The translations under genes and the position numbers were made by a program. DNA of 25,835 nucleotides from a virus: positions 1 through 25,835 of IMG/VR virus record IMGVR_UViG_3300027905_000635; one strand, 5' to 3'. Under the pieces are notes generated by a model. It was not told where the DNA came from. It saw only the letters and a program-made list of their open reading frames with translations, and did not search any database. Positions 13,483 through 19,790 of this stretch are shown here, piece by piece (position 1 is the first letter of the stretch; each line of letters begins with the position of its first letter).

Positions 13483-13737
13483 ATGACATTCGAGGAGTGG
13501 GAGGCGAAGAGGAAGATGAAGAAGGCTGCGAAGAAGGCCACGAAGAAGTCGAAAAAGGCTGGGGGCAGTTACATCTCCGGGGCAGGCTCGGACGGGACCT
13601 ACGCGAAGGCACCGGATGGTGGCAACCACGGAGGACCAATTGTCGGAGGCGTGGAGCGGTGTAGCCCGACTAACGACACTCCGCGCTATAGCATCTACGA
13701 TCCCAGCAACAGCGGCACTAACCAAAAACAGGACTAG
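13483..13737 (+). CDS. Small Lys-rich hypothetical protein
   Basis: This 84-residue protein begins MTFEEWEAKRKMKKAAKKATKKSKKAGG, a strongly basic N-terminal helix that could bind nucleic acid or DNA-packed capsid. A Gly/Ser/Pro/Asn-rich tail without evident fold follows (GSYISGAGSDG, DPSNSGTNQ). The Shine-Dalgarno AAGGAGG decides this ATG; an upstream in-frame ATG at 13393 is possible. The Lys codons are AAG and the tail is A/T-richer than structural genes nearby. Confidence 0.5.
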   Translation: MTFEEWEAKRKMKKAAKKATKKSKKAGGSYISGAGSDGTYAKAPDGGNHGGPIVGGVERCSPTNDTPRYSIYDPSNSGTNQKQD

Positions 13738-13789
13738 CACACTCCCGGATCTGCGCGCTTTTCAGACCAGGACGAAGGGAGACGGGGGC

Positions 13790-13978
13790 ATGGTGAGACT
13801 GAAGGCGACGGAGCTGGACGTGTACGTGGACGGCAAGCGGGTCGGGACGGTGATCGACTGCGGCGACTGTTGGCGACTTCGCGTGTTGGGGCGCCGAAAG
13901 CGACGTGCCTACAACCTCGACCTCGACACGCGAGGCGAGGCAGTGTCGGCGGTGGTGCGCATCGTTACCGCGGCATGA
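13790..13978 (+). CDS. Small beta-rich hypothetical protein (62 aa)
   Basis: This 62-residue protein begins MVRLKATELDVYVDGKRVGTV, with a Cys pair in DCGDCW, a basic turn (GRRKRRAY) and a last strand (AVSAVVRIV). It looks like a small compact beta fold. No family is recognised. The start follows GGGAGACGGGGGC, half of a duplicated ribosome-site cassette. Its stop TGA lies inside a CATGAT element at 13974. Confidence 0.52.
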   Translation: MVRLKATELDVYVDGKRVGTVIDCGDCWRLRVLGRRKRRAYNLDLDTRGEAVSAVVRIVTAA

Positions 13979-13979
13979 T
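13974..13979 (+). promoter_or_regulatory. CATGAT element (weak candidate)
   Basis: This matches the repeated hexamer but is followed by GCGC and not GGGG, and overlaps the stop codon at 13976-13978. Use as a promoter for 14002 is uncertain. Confidence 0.22.
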
Positions 13980-14001
13980 GCGCGCGAAGGGAGACGGGTC
14001 G

Positions 14002-14205
14002 ATGCCGAACTGCGACTTAGACGCGGTACGTGAGCAGCATCGTCAGGCTGACGACTATATCCGTGAGGAGGGGCGGATAGAGGAGAGGGCGCGGATCGTG
14101 GCCTGGATGAGGGCGTCTCGCACACCGCACGCCCAAGCCGACGCAATCGAACGTAAGGATCACTGGTCCGAGGTGCGTGATGTCATCCCGGCAGACGGGC
14201 GCTAG
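14002..14205 (+). CDS. Small helical hypothetical protein (67 aa)
   Basis: This 67-residue protein begins MPNCDLDAVREQHRQADDYIREEG and is almost entirely charged helix, with one Cys and a short ending after DVIPADGR. No domain is recognised. The start is set by the second copy of the GGGAGACGGG ribosome-site cassette. It is the last gene of the lower-GC accessory block; the next gene returns to head morphogenesis with strongly G/C-biased codons. Confidence 0.52.
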   Translation: MPNCDLDAVREQHRQADDYIREEGRIEERARIVAWMRASRTPHAQADAIERKDHWSEVRDVIPADGR

Positions 14206-14276
14206 CGTGCGCGCTGAACGGGGGAGGACGGCGGGCGTAGGGGAGCGCCGAGACGACTCGGAAGTTCAGACCGGGT

Positions 14277-14282
14277 TAGCCT
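14277..14282 (+). promoter_or_regulatory. Candidate -10 box for the minor head gene
   Basis: TAGCCT lies 10 bases before the ATG at 14293. The intervening bases (CGACCCCGCG) contain no Shine-Dalgarno sequence, so a very short leader is expected. Confidence 0.42.
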
Positions 14283-14292
14283 CGACCCCGCG

Positions 14293-15300
14293 ATGCCCGT
14301 CGACGTGCTGAGAGACGCCCTCGCGGCGAGCCGGCAGCAGGCGCTCGACGTCGCGGAGACGACGGGGAGGCGCGCTCTTCTTCGGGTGCTCCGCCGGTCG
14401 GAGGGGGAGCTCGCGGCGCGGGTCCACCAGGCGGAGGGGCTCCGGGGGGCCGGGGCGACGACGTTCACGGAGGCGAGGATGCGGGCGACGCTCGCTCAGG
14501 TCCGGGAGGTCGTCCGCGGGCTCGAGGACGACCTAGGGCGCGTCCTCGCCGACCAGGCGGGGGACGTCGCCTACGAGGCGGGGAAGGGCGCCCTGGGCTA
14601 CCTGCGGGCCGCGGAGGGGGCGTTCCGGGGGGTCGGGGCGGCGCCGCTCGCGATCCGGGAGGCGATGATGCTCGACGCGGCGACGGCGGGGGCGCGGGCG
14701 AGCCTGCTCCGGCGGCTGGCGGGGGAGGGCGAGCCGGGGGTGCTCGCGCGCTACGGGGAGGCGACGATCGGGGAGTTCGAGCGGGTGCTCCAGCAGGGGG
14801 TGGCGCAGGCGAAGCCGTTCAACGAAGTGAGGGCGGGGCTGATCGAGAGCTCCCCCTTCCTGCGGGGGGCGCCGGCGAGCTGGGCGGAGCGGATCGCGAG
14901 GACGGAGCTGCACGGGGCGAGCTCGCGGGCGGCGCACGAGACGCACAAGGCGGCGCAGCGGGAGCTCGGGGACGTCGTCCGGATCGTGAGCGCGACCTTC
15001 GACGATCGGACGGGCTGGGACAGCTACAACGTCCACGGGGAGGTGCGGCGGGTCTCCGAGCCGTTCGAGTACGTGACGTACGACGGGGAGCACGAGGCGT
15101 TCATGCACCCGCCGAACAGGCCGAACGACAGGGAGATCGTGCTCGTGCATCGCCTCTCGTGGGGTCCTCCTCCCCCGATGCTCCGGCCGAAGAGCACGGG
15201 GGAGGTTCGGGCGCGCGCGGCGCGCGACGGGGTGAAGGACTTCCCCGGGCGGCCGCGCGTGATGTCGACGGTCCCCGGCTCTCGGTTCGTCGCGGGCTGA
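14293..15300 (+). CDS. Minor head / head morphogenesis protein (Mu F, SPP1 gp7-like)
   Basis: This 335-residue protein has a helical N-terminal two-thirds and a C-terminal domain with the Mu F-type signature. RIARTELHGASSRAAHE (equivalent to 'R TE ... A') is followed by VSATFDDRTGWDSYNVHGEV and then the HPPNRPNDREIVLVHRLSW region. Family members usually show 'HP.CRC'; here the Cys residues are missing and Asn/Asp stand in their place. In SPP1 and relatives this protein binds the portal and enters the head in few copies. It ends at palindrome copy 4. Confidence 0.8.
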   Translation: MPVDVLRDALAASRQQALDVAETTGRRALLRVLRRSEGELAARVHQAEGLRGAGATTFTEARMRATLAQVREVVRGLEDDLGRVLADQAGDVAYEAGKGALGYLRAAEGAFRGVGAAPLAIREAMMLDAATAGARASLLRRLAGEGEPGVLARYGEATIGEFERVLQQGVAQAKPFNEVRAGLIESSPFLRGAPASWAERIARTELHGASSRAAHETHKAAQRELGDVVRIVSATFDDRTGWDSYNVHGEVRRVSEPFEYVTYDGEHEAFMHPPNRPNDREIVLVHRLSWGPPPPMLRPKSTGEVRARAARDGVKDFPGRPRVMSTVPGSRFVAG

Positions 15301-15302
15301 GT

Positions 15303-15320
15303 CGGAAACCCGGGTTTCCG
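15303..15320. repeat. Palindrome copy 4 (18-bp core)
   Basis: Exact core with left arm GT directly after the TGA stop and right arm changed to GGTTCGG, resembling copy 3. The CATGAT box of the next gene starts 9 bases downstream. Confidence 0.9.
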
Positions 15321-15329
15321 GTTCGGCGT

Positions 15330-15335
15330 CATGAT
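15330..15335 (+). promoter_or_regulatory. CATGATGGGG-type leaderless promoter
   Basis: CATGAT then GGGGTC (6 bases) then the ATG at 15342, with no Shine-Dalgarno sequence. The palindrome core occupies roughly -18 to -36 relative to the predicted start. Confidence 0.5.
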
Positions 15336-15341
15336 GGGGTC

Positions 15342-15671
15342 ATGCCGAGGAACCCCGAGCTGGACGCGCTCGCGCTGCGGCTCGTGCAGGACAACACGCG
15401 AGACGCCTGGGACCGCTTCGTCGCGAGCTTCCGCGAGCCGTGGGCGCGGCGCGAGGCGGAGCGGGCGAAGGCGATGCGCGACGAGTTCGCGGAGCGCGCC
15501 GGGCAGCTGCTCGCCGAGACGGACTACGAGCGGGCGATGGGGCACGCGCTCTGGGTCTCGCGGAACGCGGCCGAGGTCGTCCACCGCTGGGCGGTCGTCC
15601 GGCGGGCGTTCGCCGAGTGGTGCGCCCGGGAGACGACGGCGTTCCGGGTCGAGATCGAGCGGGGCGGTTGA
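15342..15671 (+). CDS. Hypothetical helical protein (109 aa)
   Basis: This 109-residue all-helical protein begins MPRNPELDALALRLVQDN. It is rich in Arg, Glu and Ala with periodic hydrophobics (WDRFVASFREPWARREAER, VVHRWAVVRRAFAEW). I recognise no family. The size and place directly after the minor head gene would suit a head accessory or regulator. It overlaps the next gene by one base (TGATG) and fits leaderless initiation from CATGAT. Confidence 0.6.
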   Translation: MPRNPELDALALRLVQDNTRDAWDRFVASFREPWARREAERAKAMRDEFAERAGQLLAETDYERAMGHALWVSRNAAEVVHRWAVVRRAFAEWCARETTAFRVEIERGG

Positions 15672-16177
15672 TGGGCTGCGTCGAGTTCACCGAGGCGGAC
15701 CTGTCGATCGGGCTCGCGGAGCTGCCGGGGAAGTCGGGGGCCGACGCGATGGCGTTCGAGGTCGCGCGGGCGCACGGGGTGCGGCTCGCGGACATGCTCG
15801 GGCCGAGCCGGTACGCGGCGCTCGCGAGGGCGCGGGCGGACCTCTATCGGCGGCTGCGGCAGTGCGGCTGGAGCTACCCGATGATCGGGAGCTTCGTCGG
15901 GGGCCGGGACCACACGACGGTGATGGCGGCGCTCGGCATGCTCCGGCGGTCGCCCGGGACGAGCCAGGGGCCGGCCGTCTGCCGCCGCTGCCGGTTCTCC
16001 GAGGGGGCGCACGTTCGGCGGCCGCTGATGCGCGGGGTCTGGTCGCCGCTGCTATGCCCGACCGGCGGCGGGCAGTGGGAGCCGGGCCCCCGGAGACCGC
16101 CCCCGCGCATCTCGGAGGCGCTCGAGGAGGTCCGGCGGGCGAACGAGCGGCGGCTGCGCGAGGCGCGCCGTGGATAG
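15671..16177 (+). CDS. DnaA domain IV-like DNA-binding protein with Cys-rich C-terminus
   Basis: Residues about 28-88 of this 168-residue protein match the C-terminal DNA-binding domain of the replication initiator DnaA. The match covers SRYAALARARADLYRRLR, then WSYPMIGSFVGGRDHTTVMAAL, including the signature G-R-D-H-T-T-V helix that reads the DnaA box. The AAA+ ATPase and N-terminal domains are absent. Downstream, C104-x2-C107 and C129 (with H114) suggest a zinc-binding extension. Such a protein could occupy DnaA boxes, compete with host DnaA, start phage replication or act as a transcription factor. It starts by one-base overlap with the previous gene. Confidence 0.8.
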   Translation: MGCVEFTEADLSIGLAELPGKSGADAMAFEVARAHGVRLADMLGPSRYAALARARADLYRRLRQCGWSYPMIGSFVGGRDHTTVMAALGMLRRSPGTSQGPAVCRRCRFSEGAHVRRPLMRGVWSPLLCPTGGGQWEPGPRRPPPRISEALEEVRRANERRLREARRG

Positions 16178-16349
16178 GGAGACGATCCGGCATCCGTGCG
16201 GCTGCGTGCAGCAGCTCGTCTGGATCGCGGTCGGCGCCGGCGAGAGCGCGTGGGAGTGGGTGAAGGTCTGCCCGAAGCACCTCCGGGGGGAGTCGGAAAC
16301 CCGGGTTTCCGACCCGCTCGCCCTTGCGAGCCGGAGCACGCGCGCGTAG
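16170..16349 (+). CDS. Small Cys/His protein ending across palindrome copy 5
   Basis: This 59-residue protein starts with GTG 8 bases inside the DnaA-like gene. It contains HPCGC (residues 8-12), a hydrophobic stretch (LVWIAVGAG) and CPKH (residues 34-37): a C-x-C...C-x2-H arrangement that could bind zinc. The palindrome is read in frame as SETRVSDP at residues 42-49, then about ten more residues to TAG. The part after the palindrome is probably not conserved, as if the original stop was lost when the element arrived. No family recognised. Confidence 0.55.
   Translation: MDRETIRHPCGCVQQLVWIAVGAGESAWEWVKVCPKHLRGESETRVSDPLALASRSTRA
16292..16313. repeat. Palindrome copy 5 (22 bp)
   Basis: GTCGG...CCGAC form inside the 3' end of the small Cys/His gene, 48 bases before the next ATG (16361). 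A possible -10 (TAGTCC, 16347) lies 33 bases downstream, the same spacing as at copy 2. Confidence 0.9.
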
Positions 16350-16360
16350 TCCTCGGAGGC

Positions 16361-16699
16361 ATGGGCGTCTTCAAGCCTGCGAGCCTTCCCGCCGACCGAC
16401 CGAACACGAAGACGGTCGGCAGCTACATGGTCGGGAGCGCCTCCGAGCCGGGGCCGAAGCCGACGCCCGCCCCCGAGCCGAAGAAGGACCCGGAGGCGGC
16501 CGACAAGTACCCGAAGGACGGCGAGCGGGTGCGGCAGGACGACTACTCGACCGCGACGTACGGGCCGGGGGACAAGGTCCCGGACATGCCGATCCGGAGC
16601 GCGGCGGAGACGAGGAGCCAGGGGAAGTCGCCGAGCTTCGTCGGCACGATGCCGTTCCCCGAAGCGCCGGCGGCTCGCAAGCCGTTCAAAGTGAAGTAG
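16361..16699 (+). CDS. Disordered Pro/Lys-rich protein with KPFKV tail
   Basis: This 112-residue protein begins MGVFKPASLPADRP. It is low in hydrophobics, rich in Pro, Lys, Glu and Ser, and probably unfolded. It ends in ARKPFKVK, almost the same tail as the next protein. Shine-Dalgarno GGAGG sits just before the ATG. Its stop TAG overlaps the next gene's TAGGCT box. A flexible protein anchored by a short C-terminal motif would suit a capsid or scaffold-associated role, but this is inference. Confidence 0.6.
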   Translation: MGVFKPASLPADRPNTKTVGSYMVGSASEPGPKPTPAPEPKKDPEAADKYPKDGERVRQDDYSTATYGPGDKVPDMPIRSAAETRSQGKSPSFVGTMPFPEAPAARKPFKVK

Positions 16700-16702
16700 G
16701 CT
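16697..16702 (+). promoter_or_regulatory. Candidate -10 box, leaderless gene at 16710
   Basis: TAGGCT lies 7 bases before the ATG. TAG is also the stop codon of the preceding gene, which weakens the evidence, but no Shine-Dalgarno sequence precedes the ATG (TCCGACC). Confidence 0.38.
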
Positions 16703-16709
16703 TCCGACC

Positions 16710-17087
16710 ATGGGCGACGGAAAGACTTCGGGCAGCGGCGCATCGAGCCCCTTCGGCGACGGTGGCGGCAAGCCCTCTGGAGGCGGCATGAGCGGCAACG
16801 ACTTCGTGAAGAACCCGGCCGGCAGCGGCGGCCCGAGCGCGGGGCACAACTTCGTCGAGAACGGCGCGCAGAGCCCCGGGGGCGGCGCGAAGCCGAGCGT
16901 CAACCCGGCGAAGACCGACGCGGGGGCGCAGCCGAGCGGGACCCCGCGCTGCCCGGAGAGCATCCCGAGCGGCGGCATCTGGCCGCAGGGGCAGATGGAC
17001 CAGAGCGCGCGCTCCCCGCAGCGAGACCTCGGCACCGGCGCGCAGGGCGCGCCGGTGCACAAGCCGTTCAAGGTCTCGAAGACCTAG
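16710..17087 (+). CDS. Disordered Gly/Ser/Pro-rich protein with KPFKV tail
   Basis: This 125-residue low-complexity protein (GDGKTSGSGASS, GGGKPSGGG, GPSAGHNFVENG) lacks a predicted fold. It ends in VHKPFKVSKT, sharing KPFKV with the previous protein's C-terminus. Short repeats NDFVKNPAG and HNFVENGAQ appear near residues 30 and 47. Start by leaderless TAGGCT. The gene ends 1 base before palindrome copy 6. Confidence 0.58.
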   Translation: MGDGKTSGSGASSPFGDGGGKPSGGGMSGNDFVKNPAGSGGPSAGHNFVENGAQSPGGGAKPSVNPAKTDAGAQPSGTPRCPESIPSGGIWPQGQMDQSARSPQRDLGTGAQGAPVHKPFKVSKT

Positions 17088-17088
17088 A

Positions 17089-17110
17089 GTCGGAAACCCG
17101 GGTTTCCGAC
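17089..17110. repeat. Palindrome copy 6 (22 bp)
   Basis: GTCGG...CCGAC one base after the TAG stop, 16 bases before the next ATG. No -10 box is evident between it and that start, but a Shine-Dalgarno (GAGGGAGACGAG) is present. Confidence 0.9.
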
Positions 17111-17126
17111 CCGAGGGAGACGAGCC

Positions 17127-17567
17127 ATGGCGGCGGCGCAGATCATCTGGAGCGGCACCCTGACCATCACCCCGACGTCCGTCGTCGGGGCGTCGCCGGG
17201 CGGCGGCTTCCCGATCCCGGGGGGCACGGACCAGGAGCCGGTGCTCCTCCAGCCGAACCCGAAGCCGAGCGCGGTCCGCGCGATCGGGAACAAGCGGAAC
17301 GCGAGCGCGCTCGGCACCTACGTCGCGCTGAGCGGCGTCGGCTCGACCGACAACGTGCAGACGGCCGACTTCCTCTACGTCGTGACCGACGCCCCGATGG
17401 TGCTTCGGCTCACGATGCAGGACCTCGTCGCGGGGACCGGGACGACGCAGCAGCTGGTGCAGGTGGAGGGCCCGCAGGTCTTCAACTTCCCGGTCCGGGG
17501 CTACCTCGTCGGGATCGAGGCGAGCGGCGCGGGGAACATCGCGTACCTCGCGAGCGGCCCGCAGTAG
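17127..17567 (+). CDS. Probable virion structural protein (146 aa)
   Basis: This 146-residue beta-rich protein begins MAAAQIIWSGTLTITPTS. Its Gly/Pro loops and strands (FLYVVTDAPMVLRLTMQDL, FNFPVRGYLVGIEAS) are typical of small head or fibre-head proteins. No named family recognised. The Shine-Dalgarno sequence is GAGGGAGACG. It lies at the start of the run leading to scaffold and capsid, which supports a capsid decoration or head-fibre role. Confidence 0.6.
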   Translation: MAAAQIIWSGTLTITPTSVVGASPGGGFPIPGGTDQEPVLLQPNPKPSAVRAIGNKRNASALGTYVALSGVGSTDNVQTADFLYVVTDAPMVLRLTMQDLVAGTGTTQQLVQVEGPQVFNFPVRGYLVGIEASGAGNIAYLASGPQ

Positions 17568-17626
17568 GGTGACAGGCGGGGCCGCGCTGCTGTAGGAGTA
17601 ACGGGAACCCGAGGGAGAAGACGACC

Positions 17627-18424
17627 ATGACCATCGCGCAGGCCGGACAGCAGGAGTCGATTCGCGAGGCGCTCAACCGGGCGGACCTCAACACCATCGC
17701 GGACCTCCTCCGCTCCGGCGCCTTCGGCGACGTGCTGCGCGGTCTCCCCGTCTACCTCCGGGCGGTCGCGCCCGCGGCGCACACGCCGCAGCAGCTCTCG
17801 ACGCTCGACGTCATCGAGCTGCCGCAGGACGCGAAGGCGGCGGTCATCCTCCGAGCGACGGTGAAGAAGAGCGGCGGGAGCACGATCGGGGAGCTGACGA
17901 TCGAGCCCTACGGCACGACGCCGTCGACCACGCAGGTCGCGGTCGCGCCGAACGGGGACATCGTCTTCGACCACACGACGGACCTCGTCACGAGCGTCGA
18001 CGTGATCTACGTCCCGCAGAAGGGCGACGTGCTCGGCAACTGCAAGTACTCGAAGCTCGGCGTGACGAGCCTGACGCTCGCGATCGACGCGACCGGCTTC
18101 GCGAAGCTCCCGGCCCCCTACGCGGGGCAGGCGATCCTGCTCATGCAGGCGAACGTGACGGTCGGGGCGGTGACGGGGCAGAAGATCATCCTCGTCCCGG
18201 CGTCCGCGGTGGTCGCGACGACGAAGGCGGCCCTCTCGAAGGACGGGACGGGCGTCTGGTTCAACCTCGCGACGGACGCGCCCACGCAGTGCGTCGTCGA
18301 CGTACTCGTCGCGAGCGGCCTCGTCTCGACCGGGGGCGTCCCCGGCCTGAACAGCCCGACGACGGACATCAACGCGGTCCTCGAGCAGGCGAACGGCGGC
18401 GCGTCCTCGGCCATCGGCACCTGA
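17627..18424 (+). CDS. Probable head/decoration protein (265 aa)
   Basis: This 265-residue protein begins MTIAQAGQQESIREALNRADLN, with a helical N-terminal 45 residues and then a long strand-rich domain (AAVILRATVKKSGG, VDVIYVPQKGD, SLTLAIDATG, QKIILVPASAVVATTK). It resembles in layout the capsid-associated proteins encoded just upstream of scaffold and capsid, but I cannot name a family. Shine-Dalgarno GAGGGAGAAG precedes the ATG; a possible -10 (TAGGAG) lies in the 59-base gap. Confidence 0.6.
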   Translation: MTIAQAGQQESIREALNRADLNTIADLLRSGAFGDVLRGLPVYLRAVAPAAHTPQQLSTLDVIELPQDAKAAVILRATVKKSGGSTIGELTIEPYGTTPSTTQVAVAPNGDIVFDHTTDLVTSVDVIYVPQKGDVLGNCKYSKLGVTSLTLAIDATGFAKLPAPYAGQAILLMQANVTVGAVTGQKIILVPASAVVATTKAALSKDGTGVWFNLATDAPTQCVVDVLVASGLVSTGGVPGLNSPTTDINAVLEQANGGASSAIGT

Positions 18425-18434
18425 GCCCCCGAGA

Positions 18435-18453
18435 GGGCCCCGGAGCCGGGCCC
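18435..18453 (+). terminator. GC hairpin after 18424 (U-less, weak terminator candidate)
   Basis: GGGCCC (18435-18440) pairs with GGGCCC (18448-18453) across a 7-base loop, 11 bases after the stop. No U-tract follows. It may slow polymerase or only stabilise the upstream message. Confidence 0.3.
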
Positions 18454-18501
18454 GTCCTCGCGGAAGTCTGACGTCGGAGAGAGCAAGGGAGAGGCACGGA
18501 C

Positions 18502-19596
18502 ATGGGAGCAGCAGGAGAGGTCGTAGAGCAGCCCGCGAACCAGACGGGGGCCGCAGCGCCTCCTCCCCCGCCGCCCCCCGCGGCCGCGCCCCCCGCGAAG
18601 GCGGCCCCGCCGCCCCCCGCGGCCGCCGCTCCTCCGGTCGGAGCTCCCGCGGCGGTCCCGCCCCCGGCGAGCAGCGAGCCGCCGGCGGGGACGCCGGACG
18701 GGGCGAATCGGGTCTCCATCGACCTGCACGACCTCGGCAAGAGGATCGGGAAGGCGGAGAAGAAGACGCTGCGCGAGGTCGGCAAGATGCTCGGGCTGCC
18801 CGACTTCAAGAACGGGACGAGCCGCGAGGAGATGCGGAGCGTGCTCGGCGATAAGGTGAAGGCGCTCTCCGCGCTCGAGACGGCGGAGGCGGAGCGGCAG
18901 CGCGCGGCGCTGACGGAGAAGGAGCGCTTCGAGCTCGAGAAGCAGGAGGCGGAGCGGACGGCGCGGCACGCGACGCGGAGGATGGAGAAGGCGCTCGAGA
19001 AGCTCTCGGTGAAGCGCTGGGACTCGCGCGTGAAGAAGATCGCGGCCGGGCACGTCGCGGTCGGGCAGGTCGGGGAGGTCATCAAGATCCTCAAGACGGA
19101 GCTCCGGACCGACCGGCACCTGCGGCACCAGTTCCGGACGAGCGACAAGAAGAAGATCGCGCGCCGGCTCGACCGCTGGTTCGAGGCGAAGGCGAAGTCG
19201 AACCCGGCGTTCGCGAAGGACGGGGCGTCGCCTCCGGCGGCGGGCGCTCCCCCGCCCGCGGCGGCCCCCTCGGCGGCGGGCGCGGAGGACGTGGTCCAGA
19301 AGCTCTACCCGGGGAAGACGATGGTCGCCGGGAAGCCGAACAGCCTGACGGCGACGGAGGTGGCGGCGGTGCAGGCGCACCTCGCGCAGCCGCCCGCGGC
19401 GCCGGCGGGGCAGCCCATCACGAGCGGGGCTCCTCCGAACCCGAACCGGGTCTCGGCTCCTCCCGACGGGGCGTCGGGAGGGGACATCGTGCAGCGGCTC
19501 TTCCCGGGCAAGACGATGAAGGCGGGGCTGCCGAACAGCCTGACCTCGCAGGAGGTCGCCGAGGTCCAGCGGCACGTCCTCCGGGCGTCTCCGTAG
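18502..19596 (+). CDS. Probable scaffolding protein with C-terminal twin repeat
   Basis: This 364-residue protein sits directly upstream of the capsid gene. Residues 18-65 are almost only Pro and Ala. About 70-245 are charged helices, including a coiled coil (ALETAEAERQRAALTEKERF) and a very basic stretch (RTSDKKKIARRLDRW). After a second Pro/Ala linker come two related 33-residue units: 262-294, with LYPGKTMVAGKPNSLTATEV, and 327-359, with LFPGKTMKAGLPNSLTSQEV. Scaffolds guide capsid assembly and bind coat protein through C-terminal basic or helical tails; the twin units may be the coat-binding elements. Shine-Dalgarno AAGGGAGAGG is present. The scaffold call rests on position and composition. 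Confidence 0.65.
   Translation: MGAAGEVVEQPANQTGAAAPPPPPPPAAAPPAKAAPPPPAAAAPPVGAPAAVPPPASSEPPAGTPDGANRVSIDLHDLGKRIGKAEKKTLREVGKMLGLPDFKNGTSREEMRSVLGDKVKALSALETAEAERQRAALTEKERFELEKQEAERTARHATRRMEKALEKLSVKRWDSRVKKIAAGHVAVGQVGEVIKILKTELRTDRHLRHQFRTSDKKKIARRLDRWFEAKAKSNPAFAKDGASPPAAGAPPPAAAPSAAGAEDVVQKLYPGKTMVAGKPNSLTATEVAAVQAHLAQPPAAPAGQPITSGAPPNPNRVSAPPDGASGGDIVQRLFPGKTMKAGLPNSLTSQEVAEVQRHVLRASP
19285..19578 (+). repeat. Internal duplication in the scaffold gene (19285-19383 and 19480-19578)
   Basis: Two 99-base units encode 33-residue copies that agree at about 20 positions, with the shared core PGKTM-AG-PNSLT--EVA-VQ-H. A Pro/Ala linker separates them. Codon differences show the duplication is not recent. 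Confidence 0.75.
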
Positions 19597-19617
19597 GCTC
19601 CGCCGGTTCGTCGGGGC

Positions 19618-19647
19618 TTGACGGGCTCGGCGCGGCGCGCGCATCCT
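19618..19647 (+). promoter_or_regulatory. Candidate promoter with -35 and -10 for the capsid gene
   Basis: TTGACG (19618-19623), an 18-base spacer and CATCCT (19642-19647) form the only sigma70-style pair I can see with a recognisable -35. The start near 19654 gives a leader of about 137 bases. Confidence 0.5.
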
Positions 19648-19710
19648 GGGCGCCAGCGTAAGAGCACGACCCCCAACACCGCGACCACGGCGGGCGGCAT
19701 CCAGCAGCGT

Positions 19711-19784
19711 GGGACTCCGGGGAGAGTGATCGACGAAGCGAGGCGAAGAGCCTCCGACCGCGATCCCACCCGATCAGGAGTCCC
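19711..19784 (+). promoter_or_regulatory. Structured 5' leader that can hide the capsid ribosome site
   Basis: GGGACTCC (19711-19718) pairs with GGAGTCCC (19777-19784), TGATCG (19727-19732) pairs with CGATCA (19771-19776), and GAGGC (19740-19744) pairs with GCCTC (19750-19754). The first helix contains the Shine-Dalgarno GGAG. This suggests translational control of the major capsid protein. Confidence 0.45.
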
Positions 19785-19790
19785 CCCACC

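Larger units (their letters stand above)
13773..13998 (+). repeat. Duplicated ribosome-site leader (13773-13786 and 13985-13998)
   Basis: CGAAGGGAGACGGG occurs identically 3 bases before the ATG at 13790 and before the ATG at 14002. The shared 14 bases cover the Shine-Dalgarno region and suggest duplication of a translation start cassette between these two small genes. Confidence 0.6.

Noticed and set aside
2872-16177. DnaA-box-like sequences (for example TGTGGATTC near 2875, ATCCACGG near 8002, CGTGGATAG at 16169)
   Set aside because: Each has at least two mismatches to TTATNCACA or its complement and they are scattered, so no origin is claimed.
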